Shown: one piece after another, positions 24,120-36,139 of the stretch
Position numbering within the stretch: position 1 is the stretch's first letter
Layout of the letters: each line of letters opens with the position of its first letter
Assembly (NCBI GenBank): GCA_022578965.1
Contig: MU400575.1
Span: forward strand, 1 to 64,000
Reading direction: 5' to 3'
Source of the DNA: Xylaria sp. FL1777
Taxonomy: Eukaryota > Ascomycota > Sordariomycetes > Xylariales > Xylariaceae
DNA length: 64,000 nucleotides
Position numbers and translations under genes: made by a program
The notes under the pieces: model-generated
The model's input: only the letters and a program-made list of their open reading frames with translations
Database searches by the model: none
What the model was told of the DNA's origin: nothing

Positions 24120-26272
24120 TGCTTTTTTAATTAAAGCGCTATAAATTTTTTAATTACTAAAATTAGGACTACTTTAAAACTTACTGTTTTTGGTGTTTTA
24201 TAAGCTATAAATTTAAAAATCCTATATAAATCTTTTTTTAAGATTAGCAAACTTACATAAAACTTTTTATACTTATGTTTTAAAGTTAACAAAGGTTAAT
24301 AAATATATAAAAGAGTTAACTTTAGTTAATTAATAAAGTTATGCTTAATGGCTATAAAGCATATTAAGCTTATTTAATAAATTAAGCGTGGTGCTAAAAC
24401 GCACTAAGTTTATTAAATCTTAGTTTATATTAGGTTTTATTTTTACTACAAATAAATTTTAATGTAGCTAATGATTACTAAAATTAAGTGATTTTAATTA
24501 ATTAATTAGCTAACTATATTAAGTTTATTACATATAGCAATCGCGCAAAAAGCTATAGCTGCTAAAATTAAATAATTTTAATCCTAGCATATATTAAGCT
24601 AATTGCATTAAGTTTAACTACATAAAAGCTATAGCTACTTACTTATATATATACATATATATATATATATTACACCGGTTAAACTAATCTTAACTACAAG
24701 TTAGTTTTATGTATAACTATTAATATTTAAGAGCATTTATATATTACTTAATAATAAAAAAGTAATAATATGCTATAAGCTATTATTAATATAAAAGGTT
24801 TTAGTAATTGTGTATTTATTAATTAACTATATAAGCTATAAACTAAGCACTAAAAGTATAAAAGCATTTACTAGTTAATTATTATATAAGCTATAAACTA
24901 AGCATAAAAAAGTGCTAAAACATTTAAAGGCATATAAAAAGTAGTAGCATGTTTACTAGGTTAATTATATGGGCTACAAACTAAACATATTAATTAATTA
25001 TATAAGCATTTATTAGTTAATTATGCAAGCTATGCTAAAATATATAAAAACATACAAAAGGCTACGCAAGCATTTATTAGTTAATTATACAAACAAAGCA
25101 TTAAGCTATGCTAAAATAACGTTAATTATATAAGCTATAAGCATTTATTAGTTAATTATATAGGCATTTATTAGTTAATATATAAGCATTTATTAGTTAA
25201 TTATGCAAGCTATACTAAAACATATAAAAGCATACAAAAAGCTACGCAAGTATTTATTAGTTAATTATGCAAGCTATAAATAAAGCACTAAGCTATGCTA
25301 AAATAATTTAATTATGTGGGCTATAAGCATTTATTAGTTAATTATATAAGCATTTATTAATAATTGCGCAAGCTATGCTAAAACATATAAAAGCATATAA
25401 AAAGTAAAAAATAAAGCATTAAGAAGTGCTAAAATAAAAACTAGTAATTAATTATGTAAGCATTTATTAGTTAATTAAGTGTATAAATAAAGCATTAAAA
25501 AGTGCTAAAATAACTAAGTTTAGTAGTATACTTAGTATTTATTAGTTAATTATGTGAGCTATAAATAAAGCACTAAAAAGTGCTAAAACATATAAAAAGT
25601 AGCAATAATTATATATTTATTAGTTAGTTATATAAACACTTATTAGTTAATTATATAAGCTACAAACTAAAACTAGAAGTGCTAAAATAACTAAGTTTAA
25701 TAGTTAATTATATAAGCTATAAACATTTATTAATTAATTATGCAAGCTATACTAAAAGTGCTAATATAACTAAGTTTAAACGTTTGTTAATTAATTATGT
25801 AAACATTTATTAGTTAACTATAAAGGCTATAAACTAAGCACTAGAAGTGCTAAAACATATAAAAGCATTAAATATTTACTACGTATAAAAAGCAGCAAGC
25901 ATTTACTACTTATAGTTAATTATATAAATATTTATAAATAAGTATATATAAGTAAGCACTAAAGTGCTAATTTAGCTAGTTTAATAATTAATTAAGTATT
26001 AAGGCATTTATTAATACTAGTTAATTAATAACTAAGTGTGTAAACTATAAACTAAAGTTAAGTTTAATAAGTGCTAAAATAACTAAGTGTTAATTATATA
26101 AGTTAATTATATAAACATTTATTAAACTAAGCTAATATAGTTTATATGGAAGCTTTACTAAAAGTTAAGTTTAAAGCACTTAGTGTACTAAATATTTTAA
26201 TTAATACTTATGCTTTCGGAAAGTTTTTTAAGGGCTTATTTATATATTTATATTTTTAGCAAATAATGTTAA
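24120..26272 (-). repeat. Right arm of a large decayed inverted repeat
   Basis: This is the inverted counterpart of 2,084-4,930. It contains many copies of GCATTTATTAGTTAATTA and AAGCACTAAAAAGTGCTAAAA (24,840-26,130). It also has GCTTATTTATATATTTATA plus TTTTAGCAAATAATGTTAA at 26,233-26,272, and TATAAATCTTTTTTT with GGTTAATAAATATATAAAAG at 24,225-24,315. All read as reverse complements of the left-arm blocks in matching order. The arm is about 0.7 kb shorter than the left one, so indels have accumulated. Confidence 0.6.
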
Positions 26273-26904
26273 AAACTAATGTTAGTTTTATTAAGTTATC
26301 TTTATAGTAATTAAAGCTATATTTTTTATATTTAACTATTTTAGGAAATCTATTATTTAAAACATAACGCTTAGTTATTGCTAAAGGTTTATAGTTTAGT
26401 GCTAAACTTAAAATAAAAAAGTAATTATTAAACTATATAGATTTGCTTAAATAAAAAAACAACAGTAAAATAGCAGCAAAGGAAAATGTACGCTAAGAAC
26501 TATTTATAAGCATATAAGCAGTTTTTATATAGCATATGTTTACTTTATTAAACTAGTAGGCTTTTTAAATATATAAAAACTTAATAAAGGTATGCTTTGT
26601 TTTATAGTAATAATTGGCCTTTTTAATAAGTTAAATTTATTATGCTTTAATGCTTACACTTAATTTAATAATAAATTATAGCTGCAAATAATAGCTAACT
26701 TAAGAAAATCGAGGTTTTTTAAGAAATACTAAGGATTTTTTATTATTATTAATATTATTACTATTATTATTACCACTATTATTACTATTATTATTATATT
26801 AGCAACTAATTATTTATATATATTAAGGCTTTATAAATAAACTTGATTTTTTTAGCTAAATATAATGGCTTAAATAATAATATAAGGTATATATATATAG
26901 TTTA

Positions 26905-27300
26905 TGCTACAGTATATAGCTTTTCTTTAGGTGTTTTAATACTTAATGCTTTTTTTTATTAGCGTGCAAGTTTTAGCTTAGGTTATATAAGGCTGTAGTG
27001 CAGTATATAGCTTTCCTTTAGGTGTTTTTATGTTTTTTTGCTAGCAATATATAGCTTTTTTTTAAGTATTTATGCCTTTTTTTGCTAGCAGTAAATGGTT
27101 TTCCTTTAGGTGTTTTAATATGCTTTTTTTTGCTAGTGTGCTAGTTTTAGCTTAAATTACATAAAGTTGCAATATATGGTTTTCTTTTAAGTATTTATGC
27201 TTTTTTTTGCTAGCGGTATATAGTTTTTCCTTAGGTATTTATGTTTTGCTAGTAATATATATGTTTTTCTTTAAGTATTAATGCTTTTTTTTGCGTTTTT
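26905..27300. repeat. Imperfect tandem repeat, about 50-70 bp, six to seven copies
   Basis: Units of the type AGTATATAGCTTTTCTTTAG plus GTGTTTTAATGCTTTTTTTTG and CTAGC recur across this segment. TTTAGGTGTTTT and TTTTTTTGCTAGC are the most constant parts. Some units carry an extra GTTTTAGCTTAGGTTATATAA-like insert (two copies). Confidence 0.65.
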
Positions 27301-28199
27301 TATTTATTTTGTAACAAAAAGCAAACTAAAAAGTTTGTATTTTAGCTGCTTAATTATAAGTGATTTCTTAAGTAAAACTAACCTTTATAAATAAGCAGCT
27401 TAAGGTTTAAATATTTTATTAAGTTTTAATTCTTTTTATTGCTATTATTATATTATTATTTTTTATTACTTTTTTTTATTTTATATTACTTTGCAAGCAT
27501 AATAGTTTAATAATAACTATAGCAAATATAATTTTATAAAAAGCTATTAATGCTACTGTTTATATTAATAAAATAAAAATCATTTGTATAATTATTATAT
27601 GTTTATTTTATTGTTTATATGCTAACTAAAAGCTTTATATAGTTTATAATAGCATTTTTTAAGATTTCTTTTATTTAAAAGAAAAAAAGGTATATAATAA
27701 CAGTTTTTAAGCATTAGTCTTTAGTTAACTAAATAACATTGCTTTTGTTTTTAATAATGTTAATATTATACTTAATATAAAGCTTAAGTTAATTATTTAT
27801 TATAAATTTATTAAAGATAAGTTTTTTAGCGTAATATATAATACATTAGCTTAGTTTTTATAAAGCATACATGTTTTTAAGTTTAAGGTTTATTATATAA
27901 GCTATTAATTTTGCTATAATAAAAACAACAAAAAGTTTACTAAAGTTTATACAAAAGCGTATGCTTAAGTTAAAAAAAAGAAAACTTAAAACATTAAATA
28001 TATAGTAAACAAAATATATTATAATTAAAGTTAAAGCTTTTAAAAAGTGAGGTTATTTTATTAAAAGCAAAGTAAACAAATAAGCAAAGTGCATTATAGT
28101 TATAATATAGTTAGAATTTAGTGTGAAAACATAGTAAACAAAGTAAATAACGTTTAAAATTAATGATTAAGTTTTAATTTGTAATAAGTTATATATTAT

Positions 28200-28360
28200 T
28201 AACATTAAGTGCACTACTAATACTATTAACACCACTAATACTATTAATATTATTAATACCACTAATACTATTAACACTAAGTTTATTAAGTTTATTATTA
28301 ATACCACTAGTTTATTATTAGCACCACTAGTTTATTATTAGCATTACTAGTTTACCACTA
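28200..28360. repeat. ACTATTAACACCACTAAT microsatellite-like array
   Basis: Triplet-like strings ATTAATACCACTAATACT and GTTTATTATTAGCACCACTA repeat several times. This is low-complexity sequence with no coding signal that I trust. Confidence 0.6.
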
Positions 28361-29365
28361 AGTGGTTAATTTCTTTAGTTAAATCTAGTGGCTTAAGTAA
28401 TAATAAAAGTTCTTTTATTTAGTTAGTTATACTAGTTATTTAATTATTTAAGCACTTAATTAATTAGTTAATTAATTTATTGGTTATTTATTAGTTAATT
28501 ATGGTTAGTTATATAAAGCTTAACTAAAGCTAGCCTTTTTATTTTATTTGTATTACTTTATACTTTTTAATTGTTTAGTAGCAATTAAAGCAAAAGCTGC
28601 TTTAGGTTTTAAGCTATTATAAAGCAAGTTTTTATGCTTTAATTATTAATATAAAAATAGCTATTATAGCTTTTATTAACATTAATAGCTATTTGTTTTA
28701 AAGTATAGCAATATTATGTTTTGCTTATTAAATAATTATATTATAACTAATAGCTACTTAAACTAAGCATATATATTTAATTAAAAAAAAAATATTAAAC
28801 TATATGTTATATAAACTAGTTATATTAATAAGCTTATTAATAGTAGCTTGCTAATTTATAGCTATAATAAATAAACAACTAAAAAAAGTTAGTTTTATTT
28901 TATTATTAAACTAAAGTACTAAATTATTTGCAATATTTTAGAATTTTTAGCTTATAGCTATTTTATTATAAGTTTTAGAAAACTTATATATTTAAACAAA
29001 AATGTTAAAATAATATAAAATAATATAGTATATTTTAAGCATATTTTTAAAGTATTAGCATTAACAGAAAAAAAAGAAATAGCTTAAAGATTAAACTTAT
29101 TATTTATAGCTTTAATTTTGCTATAGCATATAAAAAAAAAAAAAGCTACATTAAAAAAAGTTTAAGTTTTTATAGCTTTAATAAGAACAATTTTTTAAAT
29201 ATGTTTAAGATTAAAGCAAAGTATACATAATATAAAGCAATTATTATTATAGGTAATCTTATAATATTATAAGCATTAATACTTAGTTTTAATAAAATAA
29301 AAACCAGGCTTTATTTTAAACAATAAAACTATTAAACAGTATACGTAAATAAATTAAAATAGTTA

Positions 29366-29560
29366 AAGTACTATAAATAAATTAAACTACTATAAATAAA
29401 TCAAACTGCTATAAATAAATTAAATTGCTATAAATAAATTAAACTACTATAAATAAATTAAACTGCTATAAATAAATTAAACTGCTATAAATAAATTAAA
29501 CTGCTATAAATAAATTAAACTGCTATAAATAAATTAAACTACTATAAATACAATAAGTTA
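29366..29560. repeat. 19-bp minisatellite near the right border
   Basis: About ten units of CTGCTATAAATAAATTAAA (some with CTACTATAAA) follow one another with 19-bp spacing. They run into AATAAATTAAAATAAGTAAA repeats that reach the composition switch at about 29,660. Confidence 0.8.
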
Positions 29561-29831
29561 AAATAAATAAATAAGTTAAAATAAATAAATTAAAATAAAT
29601 AAATTAAAATAAGTAAATTAAAATAAGTAAATTAAAGTAAATAAATTAAAGTAGGTAATTTAATAATTATTTCCTTAGCTAATAATAGTAGCCTCAATAA
29701 TCTACGTAACACATTTACAGGCAGGTGCAAGGCAATATACCTATGTAAACGCAGAAGTACTACAATGTAGAGGTACATGCAGGTACATATGCAGAAGTAA
29801 GCAAATATATGTACATGTACTCCTAAGACAG

Positions 29832-29886
29832 CTCCCGAGACATGTCTTAAAGAGCTAAAACTATACCCCAAAATAGCAAATCAAAA
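29832..29886 (-). repeat. Right border copy of an inverted repeat
   Basis: The reverse complement of this segment matches 749-802. It shares TTGATTTGC, ATTTTGGG, TTAGCTCTT, GACATGT and CTCGGGAG. It lies about 150 bp outside the sharp composition change, mirroring the left copy, which lies about 30-80 bp outside. Confidence 0.65.
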
Positions 29887-30558
29887 CCCCAGCAGGAAGG
29901 GTCATCCGATACCAATCCGGAGAGCTTGATCCTTAACGCTAGCAGGTATACGGAGTACAAAGTACTTACATAACTAAGGCAAGGTACCATCATCCATCAT
30001 CACCACTATGCGTATGTATGTATGTACAGGATTGCAACGCAAGGTGACAACTCCCCACGTCTGACATCGCTCTCTTTCCTTGAGCGAACAGCCTTTTTTT
30101 TCACTTCGGGACCTTTGCCAATAAACTAGCTGCTTGATGTTTTGGACTCTTTGGTCTGTCTTTGTCTGCTTCGGATGACAGACACATGCTCCGCTAGCAA
30201 TATCCTTCATCCACTACCTAACTTATCTATACTACTGTACCTACTAAGTAAGCTCGCTCTAGCCGGAACCGTGTAGCTATCGTGCTACGTAGGTGGCAGA
30301 AGCACCTTACTTATCTTTATCAGGGCTCTCTCCATCAGGACTACTATCCTATCCTATCCTATCCTATCCTGTGATCTGTATACTCCTCCTCGACATACAA
30401 GGCACAAGACCAAGTTATCTCCTTTGAACGGGCGGCGTTGGAGCTCCTATGACCACCTCTTCTCGCCTCCCTGCTTTTCCTCGCCGTTCCTAAACGCCCC
30501 CGAATTTCCGTCCCACGCTCGGAACCTGAACCTGTCTTGATTCATCCTCCAGTCCGCC
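29887..30558. other. Upstream region of the Rab gene
   Basis: This is ordinary-composition DNA. It contains about five tandem ATCCT pentamers (about 30,345-30,370) and a C/T-rich tract before the Rab start codon, as is common in fungal promoters and leaders. No separate gene is recognised. Confidence 0.5.
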
Positions 30559-31498
30559 ATGTCTTCCCCGCCATGGAATTATATAGCCAAACTTGTCTGT
30601 ATCGGAGACTCAGGCTGCGGCAAGTCGTCTCTGACAATTCGGCTATGTGAGGGGCGGTTTAGCCCCCAGCATGACGTGACTATCGGCGTCGAATTTGGCT
30701 CCCGGATCGTGCCCGTCGGCCCACCGCATTCAAAGAAAATATCGAAATTTCCTTCATCTCCCTTCGAATCTAGGGATCCGTCGTCAACAATATCAAATGC
30801 CACCGCTGATGAAGAGCAAAAGCATATGAAGCTTAGCCTTTGGGACACAGCGGGACAAGAAATATAGTAAGTTACCTCCAGATGCTATGTCTTGGTTTTC
30901 TCAGAGCTATGATATCCCACCTGTCATTCGGGCACTGCGCAAGAAACCAACTCAGACTCCGAGTGTCCTTCTTATCCCTACCAGCGTCAGCTAACATGTA
31001 TGTCTTTGCAGTAAATCCGTCACACGGAGTTACTTTCGAGGCGCATCCGGTGCCCTCCTTGTATTCGATATCACGCGACGAGCCACCTTCGTCCATGCAA
31101 CGGACTGGCTGAACGATCTCCGCACAATCGCCGAGCCTGACATCGTTGTGATCCTAGTGGGCAACAAAGTAGACTGTGTACAATCAGAAACGACCTCTGA
31201 TAGCGGCCCTAATAATAATAGCGACAAACGTGAAGTGACGTTTGCTGAGGCCCAGGACTGGGCACAAAAGAACGGCGTGCTGCAGTATGTCGAAACAAGC
31301 GCCAAGAGCGGCGAGAACGTTGAGGCAGCATTCATGCGTGTTGCCGAGCGCATCTTTGAGAACATTAACGCCGGCAAGTACGACCTCAACGATCGTCGAT
31401 CCGGCGTGAAGGGCCCTGGCCCCGGCACTGCCGCCACACGAGGCGTCAAGTTGACTGCCAACGATGGGAAGGGAGCCTCGATGACAGGATGTTGTTGA
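30559..31498 (+). CDS. Rab-family small GTPase (Rab2/Rab4/Rab14 clade, Ypt4-like)
   Basis: There are two exons, 30,559-30,866 and 31,012-31,498, with a 145-bp intron (GTAAGT donor, CTAAC branch, TTTGCAG acceptor) that splits the Tyr codon after WDTAGQE. The product has 264 aa. P-loop GDSGCGKSS is at 16-24, switch I Thr at 41, WDTAGQE at 95-101 and NKVD at 154-157. ETSAKSGENVE (G5) follows, and the C-terminal TGCC is a geranylgeranylation signal. TRSYFRGASGALLVFDITRR is typical of the Rab2/4/14 clade, which regulates endosome-Golgi membrane traffic. Odd features are an insert of about 35 residues between switch I and WDTAGQE and a Ser/Asn-rich insert after NKVD. Exact subfamily naming is inference. 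Confidence 0.9.
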
Positions 31499-32448
31499 TG
31501 TTTTGAAAGAGAATGGGGGAAAAGATAAAAGAGCAAACGGTACATCTATCTAATCTAATATGAGAGACGACGAGAATCGGAAGAAAGATGATAACCTGGG
31601 TTTATTCGGACCCTATATCGCGGCTTGACCATTATACAGCTTGGGAAAGTATAAGCTAGGGTGGTTCTTAGACTCGCGGAGTTTGTACATATATTTACTT
31701 ACACACACAGAGACGGCGGACGGCAGACGACAAATTTGGTCATGATACCCTGAGTAATAATGTGTAGTAGCACCTATCTAGCATATAGCAAATGAGAATC
31801 AGAAAAAAAGGCAACTTAAGCATAGGGAAGCAAACTGATGGCCAGATTATAAATCTTTATCACTAGTTATGCCTAGATAGACTAATTCTCAACCTATGCT
31901 CCTATCACAGGAAAAGACTGATAATGATGAATGGTAGATATCTAGCTTCGAGTTCGTATACTATGACAACTTTTCGAGGTTAACTACAGGATAAAGAAAA
32001 GACTCGTCTTAAGTATGATGATTTTTTAGTAGCGATGTTCCCATTGCAGTTGATCCCCATGTTTCCGTAAACTCCTGCAAACCCCTTCCGCCGCCCCTCT
32101 TGTCCATTCCATGCAAAGACGTGCTGCTGTAAGAGAATTGAACCCCGGGGTTTAGCCTAGTTGTCATTATTACATTTGCAAAGGGAAATACATTATTATG
32201 TCAAGAGTAGAGAGACAATGGCAATGAGGGAGAGATGTAAAATGACATCTCTTTTTTTTCGTTATTTCAGTCTGATATGCTCCCAGCAGACTATTCCATG
32301 ATGCGACAGCTTCCAACTTCCTAACGTGCGGTACATGCACAGATACAACCGGATTTGCGTATTCTGTGCCCAAGACAATCAGATCGGTGAGACCGTTCAA
32401 AAGCCCTGTCGCCTACTATCAATCCAGTACAACACGCTGGAGTGTAAT
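31499..32448. other. Convergent intergenic region
   Basis: This holds the 3' flanks of the Rab gene (+) and the PMT2 gene (-). It is AT-leaning and has no recognised coding or RNA gene. Confidence 0.5.
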
Positions 32449-35024
32449 TTAGTCGGACATCCTCCAACTATCGAACCACTTCATGTATTTGTACTTCTGG
32501 TTGCTGCCGGTCATACCCCAGCAGATGGGGATGAAGAAAATGTAAAGACCGATGATGATGGTGTATAGGACACTGTATATGGTCCATTGTATCACCTTCT
32601 GTTGCTTTCTCAGCGTAAAGTCGATAAGGAAACCTAATGAGAGGATGGCAAAGTAGAGTGCAGGGTAGTAATGGTGGACGTAGGTCACACGCGCCATGAC
32701 GACGAATGGGAGGTAGTGGAGGAACCAGCCGAGAACGGGGTAGAGTCCAGAGTAGTGAATCTGGTCAACTTCATCTTGGGTGAGATCTTTGAAACCTCTC
32801 TGCCATCTGAGGATATACCAAACGGTAACAAGACCGACTAGACCGAGACCACCAGTTGAGACCCAGTAGACAAACGGGTTTCCAAGCAGGAAGTATTTGA
32901 CGATCTTGTCATCCCAGCCACACATGCGTAGACCAACATTGAGGACCGGCCATTGCCACCACTGAGATGCAAGATCGTCTTGCTTGTCAGGGTCTGGCAC
33001 GAGTGCATTGTTGGATGTCATCATAGCCACGTTCAAGTGAATGAAGTCATGGAAAAATGGCGATTTATACTTGCCAGGGTCTCCAGGCGGGACTACATGA
33101 ATTAGTCAGTAAACAGGCCACACGGTAGTTTCCGGCTACTTACGCTTCTCATTTGTATGCGCCTCCACATTCCAGTGAGTGAAGGTATCCTTTGGATTGT
33201 TCTTCTTGTCGCATGTTACTTCAATCTGCTTAAACCCCCATTGTGGAAGGTTGACGTTGGCTGCTCGAAGGTAACATCCCATTACAGTATTCCTCAATCG
33301 AAAAGCTGTAGTCAAAGTTCGGAGCTTGCTCTTGTCACGCGATGACACGTCCTTTACGACTTCAATCCTCCAATGGTCCTTGTCGTCGCCAATTGTCAGG
33401 TTTCCATAGCAGGAAACCTCTTTCTGACTCTTAGAGACAGGAGCTGAGATATCGTGACTATGAAGATTGCGTCCAGTCTGAGCATGAATCAAGCGAACAA
33501 CATCACCATTGCCAATGAGGCGGGGTTCGGACTCTAGAGTCCAGTCAGCTACTGAGCGGTTAGGGTAGAACCACCATTCGTTGTTGGAATCTTTGTGGTG
33601 GTAGCATGTAACTTGTTGCTGAGTGGATCCTTCGGGATAAGCTAACTAGGGGTCAGTAGGCTTCCTCAACTCCATGACGGAAATACATACTCTGAACATG
33701 GCTATGAAGGAGACCCCCACCATAGCCCATATTCTTTATTGTCACCTTAGAGCCCCAAGCCACTTCTAAAGGTGAGTTGCGGCCGATCTCGCTGCCCTCG
33801 AGGTTCGCCTGAAATAACGAACTCATCTGAGCATCGCCAGGCCCGCTCCTGGTCAAGATGGCAAAATGGAGGGCGAACGAGAACAAGTAGACCAAGAAGG
33901 GTATAACAATGAGACCAACGACACGGGCACTGAGATGGGCCACGAGGACAGGATAAGACACCTTAGGGTTTCCAAACTTGTTCCACAGATCTTCAACGGT
34001 GTAAAGACCAACCATTGCAGTCACGAAAAGCCCGACTAGTTTGATGCTGCAGACAAACCCTAAGCTGAGTCCAGTCATGAACAGCCAGAAGAACCACTCC
34101 GGCTCGAAACTTTCCTTCTGTTGACGGTGAAACTTAGACCAGCAGAAGACCGTGGCGACGGTGCCGAACAGCAGCATAGAGTCAAGGAGGATGAAACGGC
34201 TGATAGTCGTGTAAGAGTTTTCGCAAAGAACCATGAGTGTTACCAGCCAGACAGCGGGACGCTTCAAGTTTAGTTCCTTGGCTGTGAAGTAGGCTAGAGG
34301 CACGCATAGTATACCCCAGAAGGCATTGAAAGCTCGCATAAAAGTATAGTTGAGTTCCTCTGGGTAGGTTTCGCCGGATTTGAACTCGAATGACCCGTTA
34401 TACCCTGCCAGTACACCAGAGAGACCAACAAGAATCTTGCCTAGCGGAGGATGGCTATCACGACATTAGCAGGCGGCCGGATCGAAATTGGTACAGGGGT
34501 TGACCAACACATCGAAGAACAGTTCGCGTTTAATATAGTGCGATCCGAATTTTCCGAAGCTATGTCAAGAGCGCATTAGTTTCTGGGAAGGATATCGATA
34601 GACGTTCATGGAGGGCATACTGGGCTTCCTGCATGATATTATTAGCAATCATTGATATCATAATATTGCAGGAGTAGGCAACAAGTCTAGAACTTACATC
34701 CCAAGTGACAATAGGACTGAGGCCGATCTTCCACAAGCGCGTGAAGAAGGCGAAGGCTGTGAAGACCAAGGGAGCAATTAGAAACTCCCATTCGTCAAGA
34801 ATCTCGAGGACCGAAGGGCTCTAAGGAAGATTATGTCAACATATAGCTCGCACAGATATGCACTGTCTTCCACCGACCTTCTTCGCTCCGTGTATCTTTT
34901 TCTCCTCAGGTTGGGGCTGAGATATCGCAGCCCCAGGAGTTGTCGAGCTGGGTACATTTCGTCGACGCGCGACATCGCCGCTCGGGTCAGCGCCAGAGGC
35001 GACTGCGGCGCCCTTTTCCGCCAT
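32449..35024 (-). CDS. pmt2: Dolichyl-phosphate-mannose protein O-mannosyltransferase, PMT2 subfamily
   Basis: I resolve seven exons on the minus strand: 35,024-34,878, 34,820-34,698, 34,628-34,621, 34,559-34,509, 34,454-33,691, 33,641-33,144 and 33,092-32,449. They join in frame to 744 aa, close to yeast Pmt2. The enzyme sits in the ER membrane and moves mannose from dolichyl-phosphate to Ser/Thr of secretory proteins (GT39). The N-terminal tail is cytosolic. SPIVTWDEAHFGKFG carries the acidic Asp-Glu pair (90-91), followed by FFDVHPPLGK and LLDSMLLF. The central MIR region includes HSHVQTYPEGSTQQQVTCY and LIHAQTGRNLHSH. Several C-terminal membrane helices follow, including the RVTYVHHYYPALYFA segment. 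The third exon has only 8 nt. PMT2 members usually pair with PMT1 members. Confidence 0.93.
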
Positions 35025-36139
35025 TCGGCTTCTTTGTCCGTGGTGGAAGGAATCGGAAAATGGCTGGCCGGATCTAAAAAGCGAACCGGGCGACTATATG
35101 GTATAGGTGTCGAAAAAGCCGTAGGGAAAAAAGGTATGAACGAGTGTGGTGCGAATAGAATAGAAGTGGGAGATATCAGATAGACCGTAGGTTGATCATA
35201 ATATCTCTCCGCGAGAAAGAAAACAACAAGGAGAACCGATCCAGGTTGTCGACAGATGTCGAATGATGAAATAGGAGCAGGAGTAGCTGAGAGGTAGCTA
35301 GAGATTATGTGTCTCCCCAGGTAGGCGGAGGGTACATTGGTACAAGCTAATTTAGAGCATTGGTTTACCAGATAGATCAAAGTGGGTCTTTTGTTTCTAC
35401 ATGCGGATAGAGCCACATAACTATCACGGTAAGGCGATAAGAACAGGGTCTATCTAGGTACATATGTAGTTTGCGAGTATTGCATTGGTCGATGCATATT
35501 TGCTTTCGCAAGTGTCCGAAGAAGGAAATGCTCAGGTAAAGGCCACTTGGCCAACTACAACAAGGTGTCACGTCCTAGATGACAACTTCTGTTTGCAGTT
35601 CAAACCTAGAGCTCTGGACACATAAGTAGTACCAGAAGATACCCGTTAATTTTATGATCTGAGAAATATAGTACTGCAAGTTGAACACGTGCATCCTTGG
35701 TGTCTGGCCCTGTATGGATGCACCCTTGAATTGAAAAGTGTAGAGGACCCGGCATATTATCCAAACCCCTGGACCGGGAATCCCCATATTGATACAGGCT
35801 GTCCCATTATCCCGGTATCCAGCATGCAGTTGTAATCGACTGTGACCCTCCACAGCAATTAGCCCACCTTATCATAGTGCCTCGTCATGGTGGTATCACA
35901 TCTTAGATTGTCCTTGAAGACCTAGCCCACCCAATGTGATATGAGTTGATGATTAGGTTGCCTTCCAGAGTCGGCGTACTCGCTCTAGGCTCTGAAATCC
36001 CTCCGCTTTGTGGGGATCAAGAAACCGTACCCAAATCGGAACCTTGAATGGCCCTGAGACGCCGACGCCGTCTATATAGAGAAGAAAAGAAACTCTATCG
36101 TCTTTGTCACTCGTGTAAAACTGAATATGTATACGTAAT
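35025..36139. other. Intergenic region upstream of pmt2
   Basis: This holds the pmt2 promoter side and the 3' flank of the MFS transporter gene. Short open frames on both strands lack recognisable domains. No RNA gene is seen. Confidence 0.5.

Larger units (their letters stand above)
830..29680. other. AT-rich isochore, RIP-type composition
   Basis: Nearly the whole stretch is A/T with TTAGC/GCTAA, TATA and poly-A/T strings. Composition changes abruptly at both ends, and each edge carries short tandem repeats. No intact gene is recognisable: open frames are short, rich in Asn, Lys, Ile, Tyr, Phe and Leu, and hit TAA/TAG quickly. Such isochores in filamentous ascomycetes are usually repeats mutated by RIP, which changes CpA to TpA. 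The relic at 14,024-15,232 shows that process directly. Candidates for its identity are nested dead transposons, one giant element, or a regional centromere. Subfeatures are listed separately; parts not listed hold only AT-rich sequence in which I see nothing specific. Confidence 0.85.

Noticed and set aside
34441..34513. Apparent in-frame stop in pmt2 after FDPAAC
   Set aside because: A 54-bp intron (34,455-34,508; GTTGGT donor, GCTAAT branch, ATAG acceptor) removes it and restores FFDVHPPLGK as in other PMTs.
34778..35416. 212-codon minus-strand frame and overlapping plus-strand frame upstream of pmt2
   Set aside because: They are shadows of the pmt2 first exon and its promoter, with no known domain.
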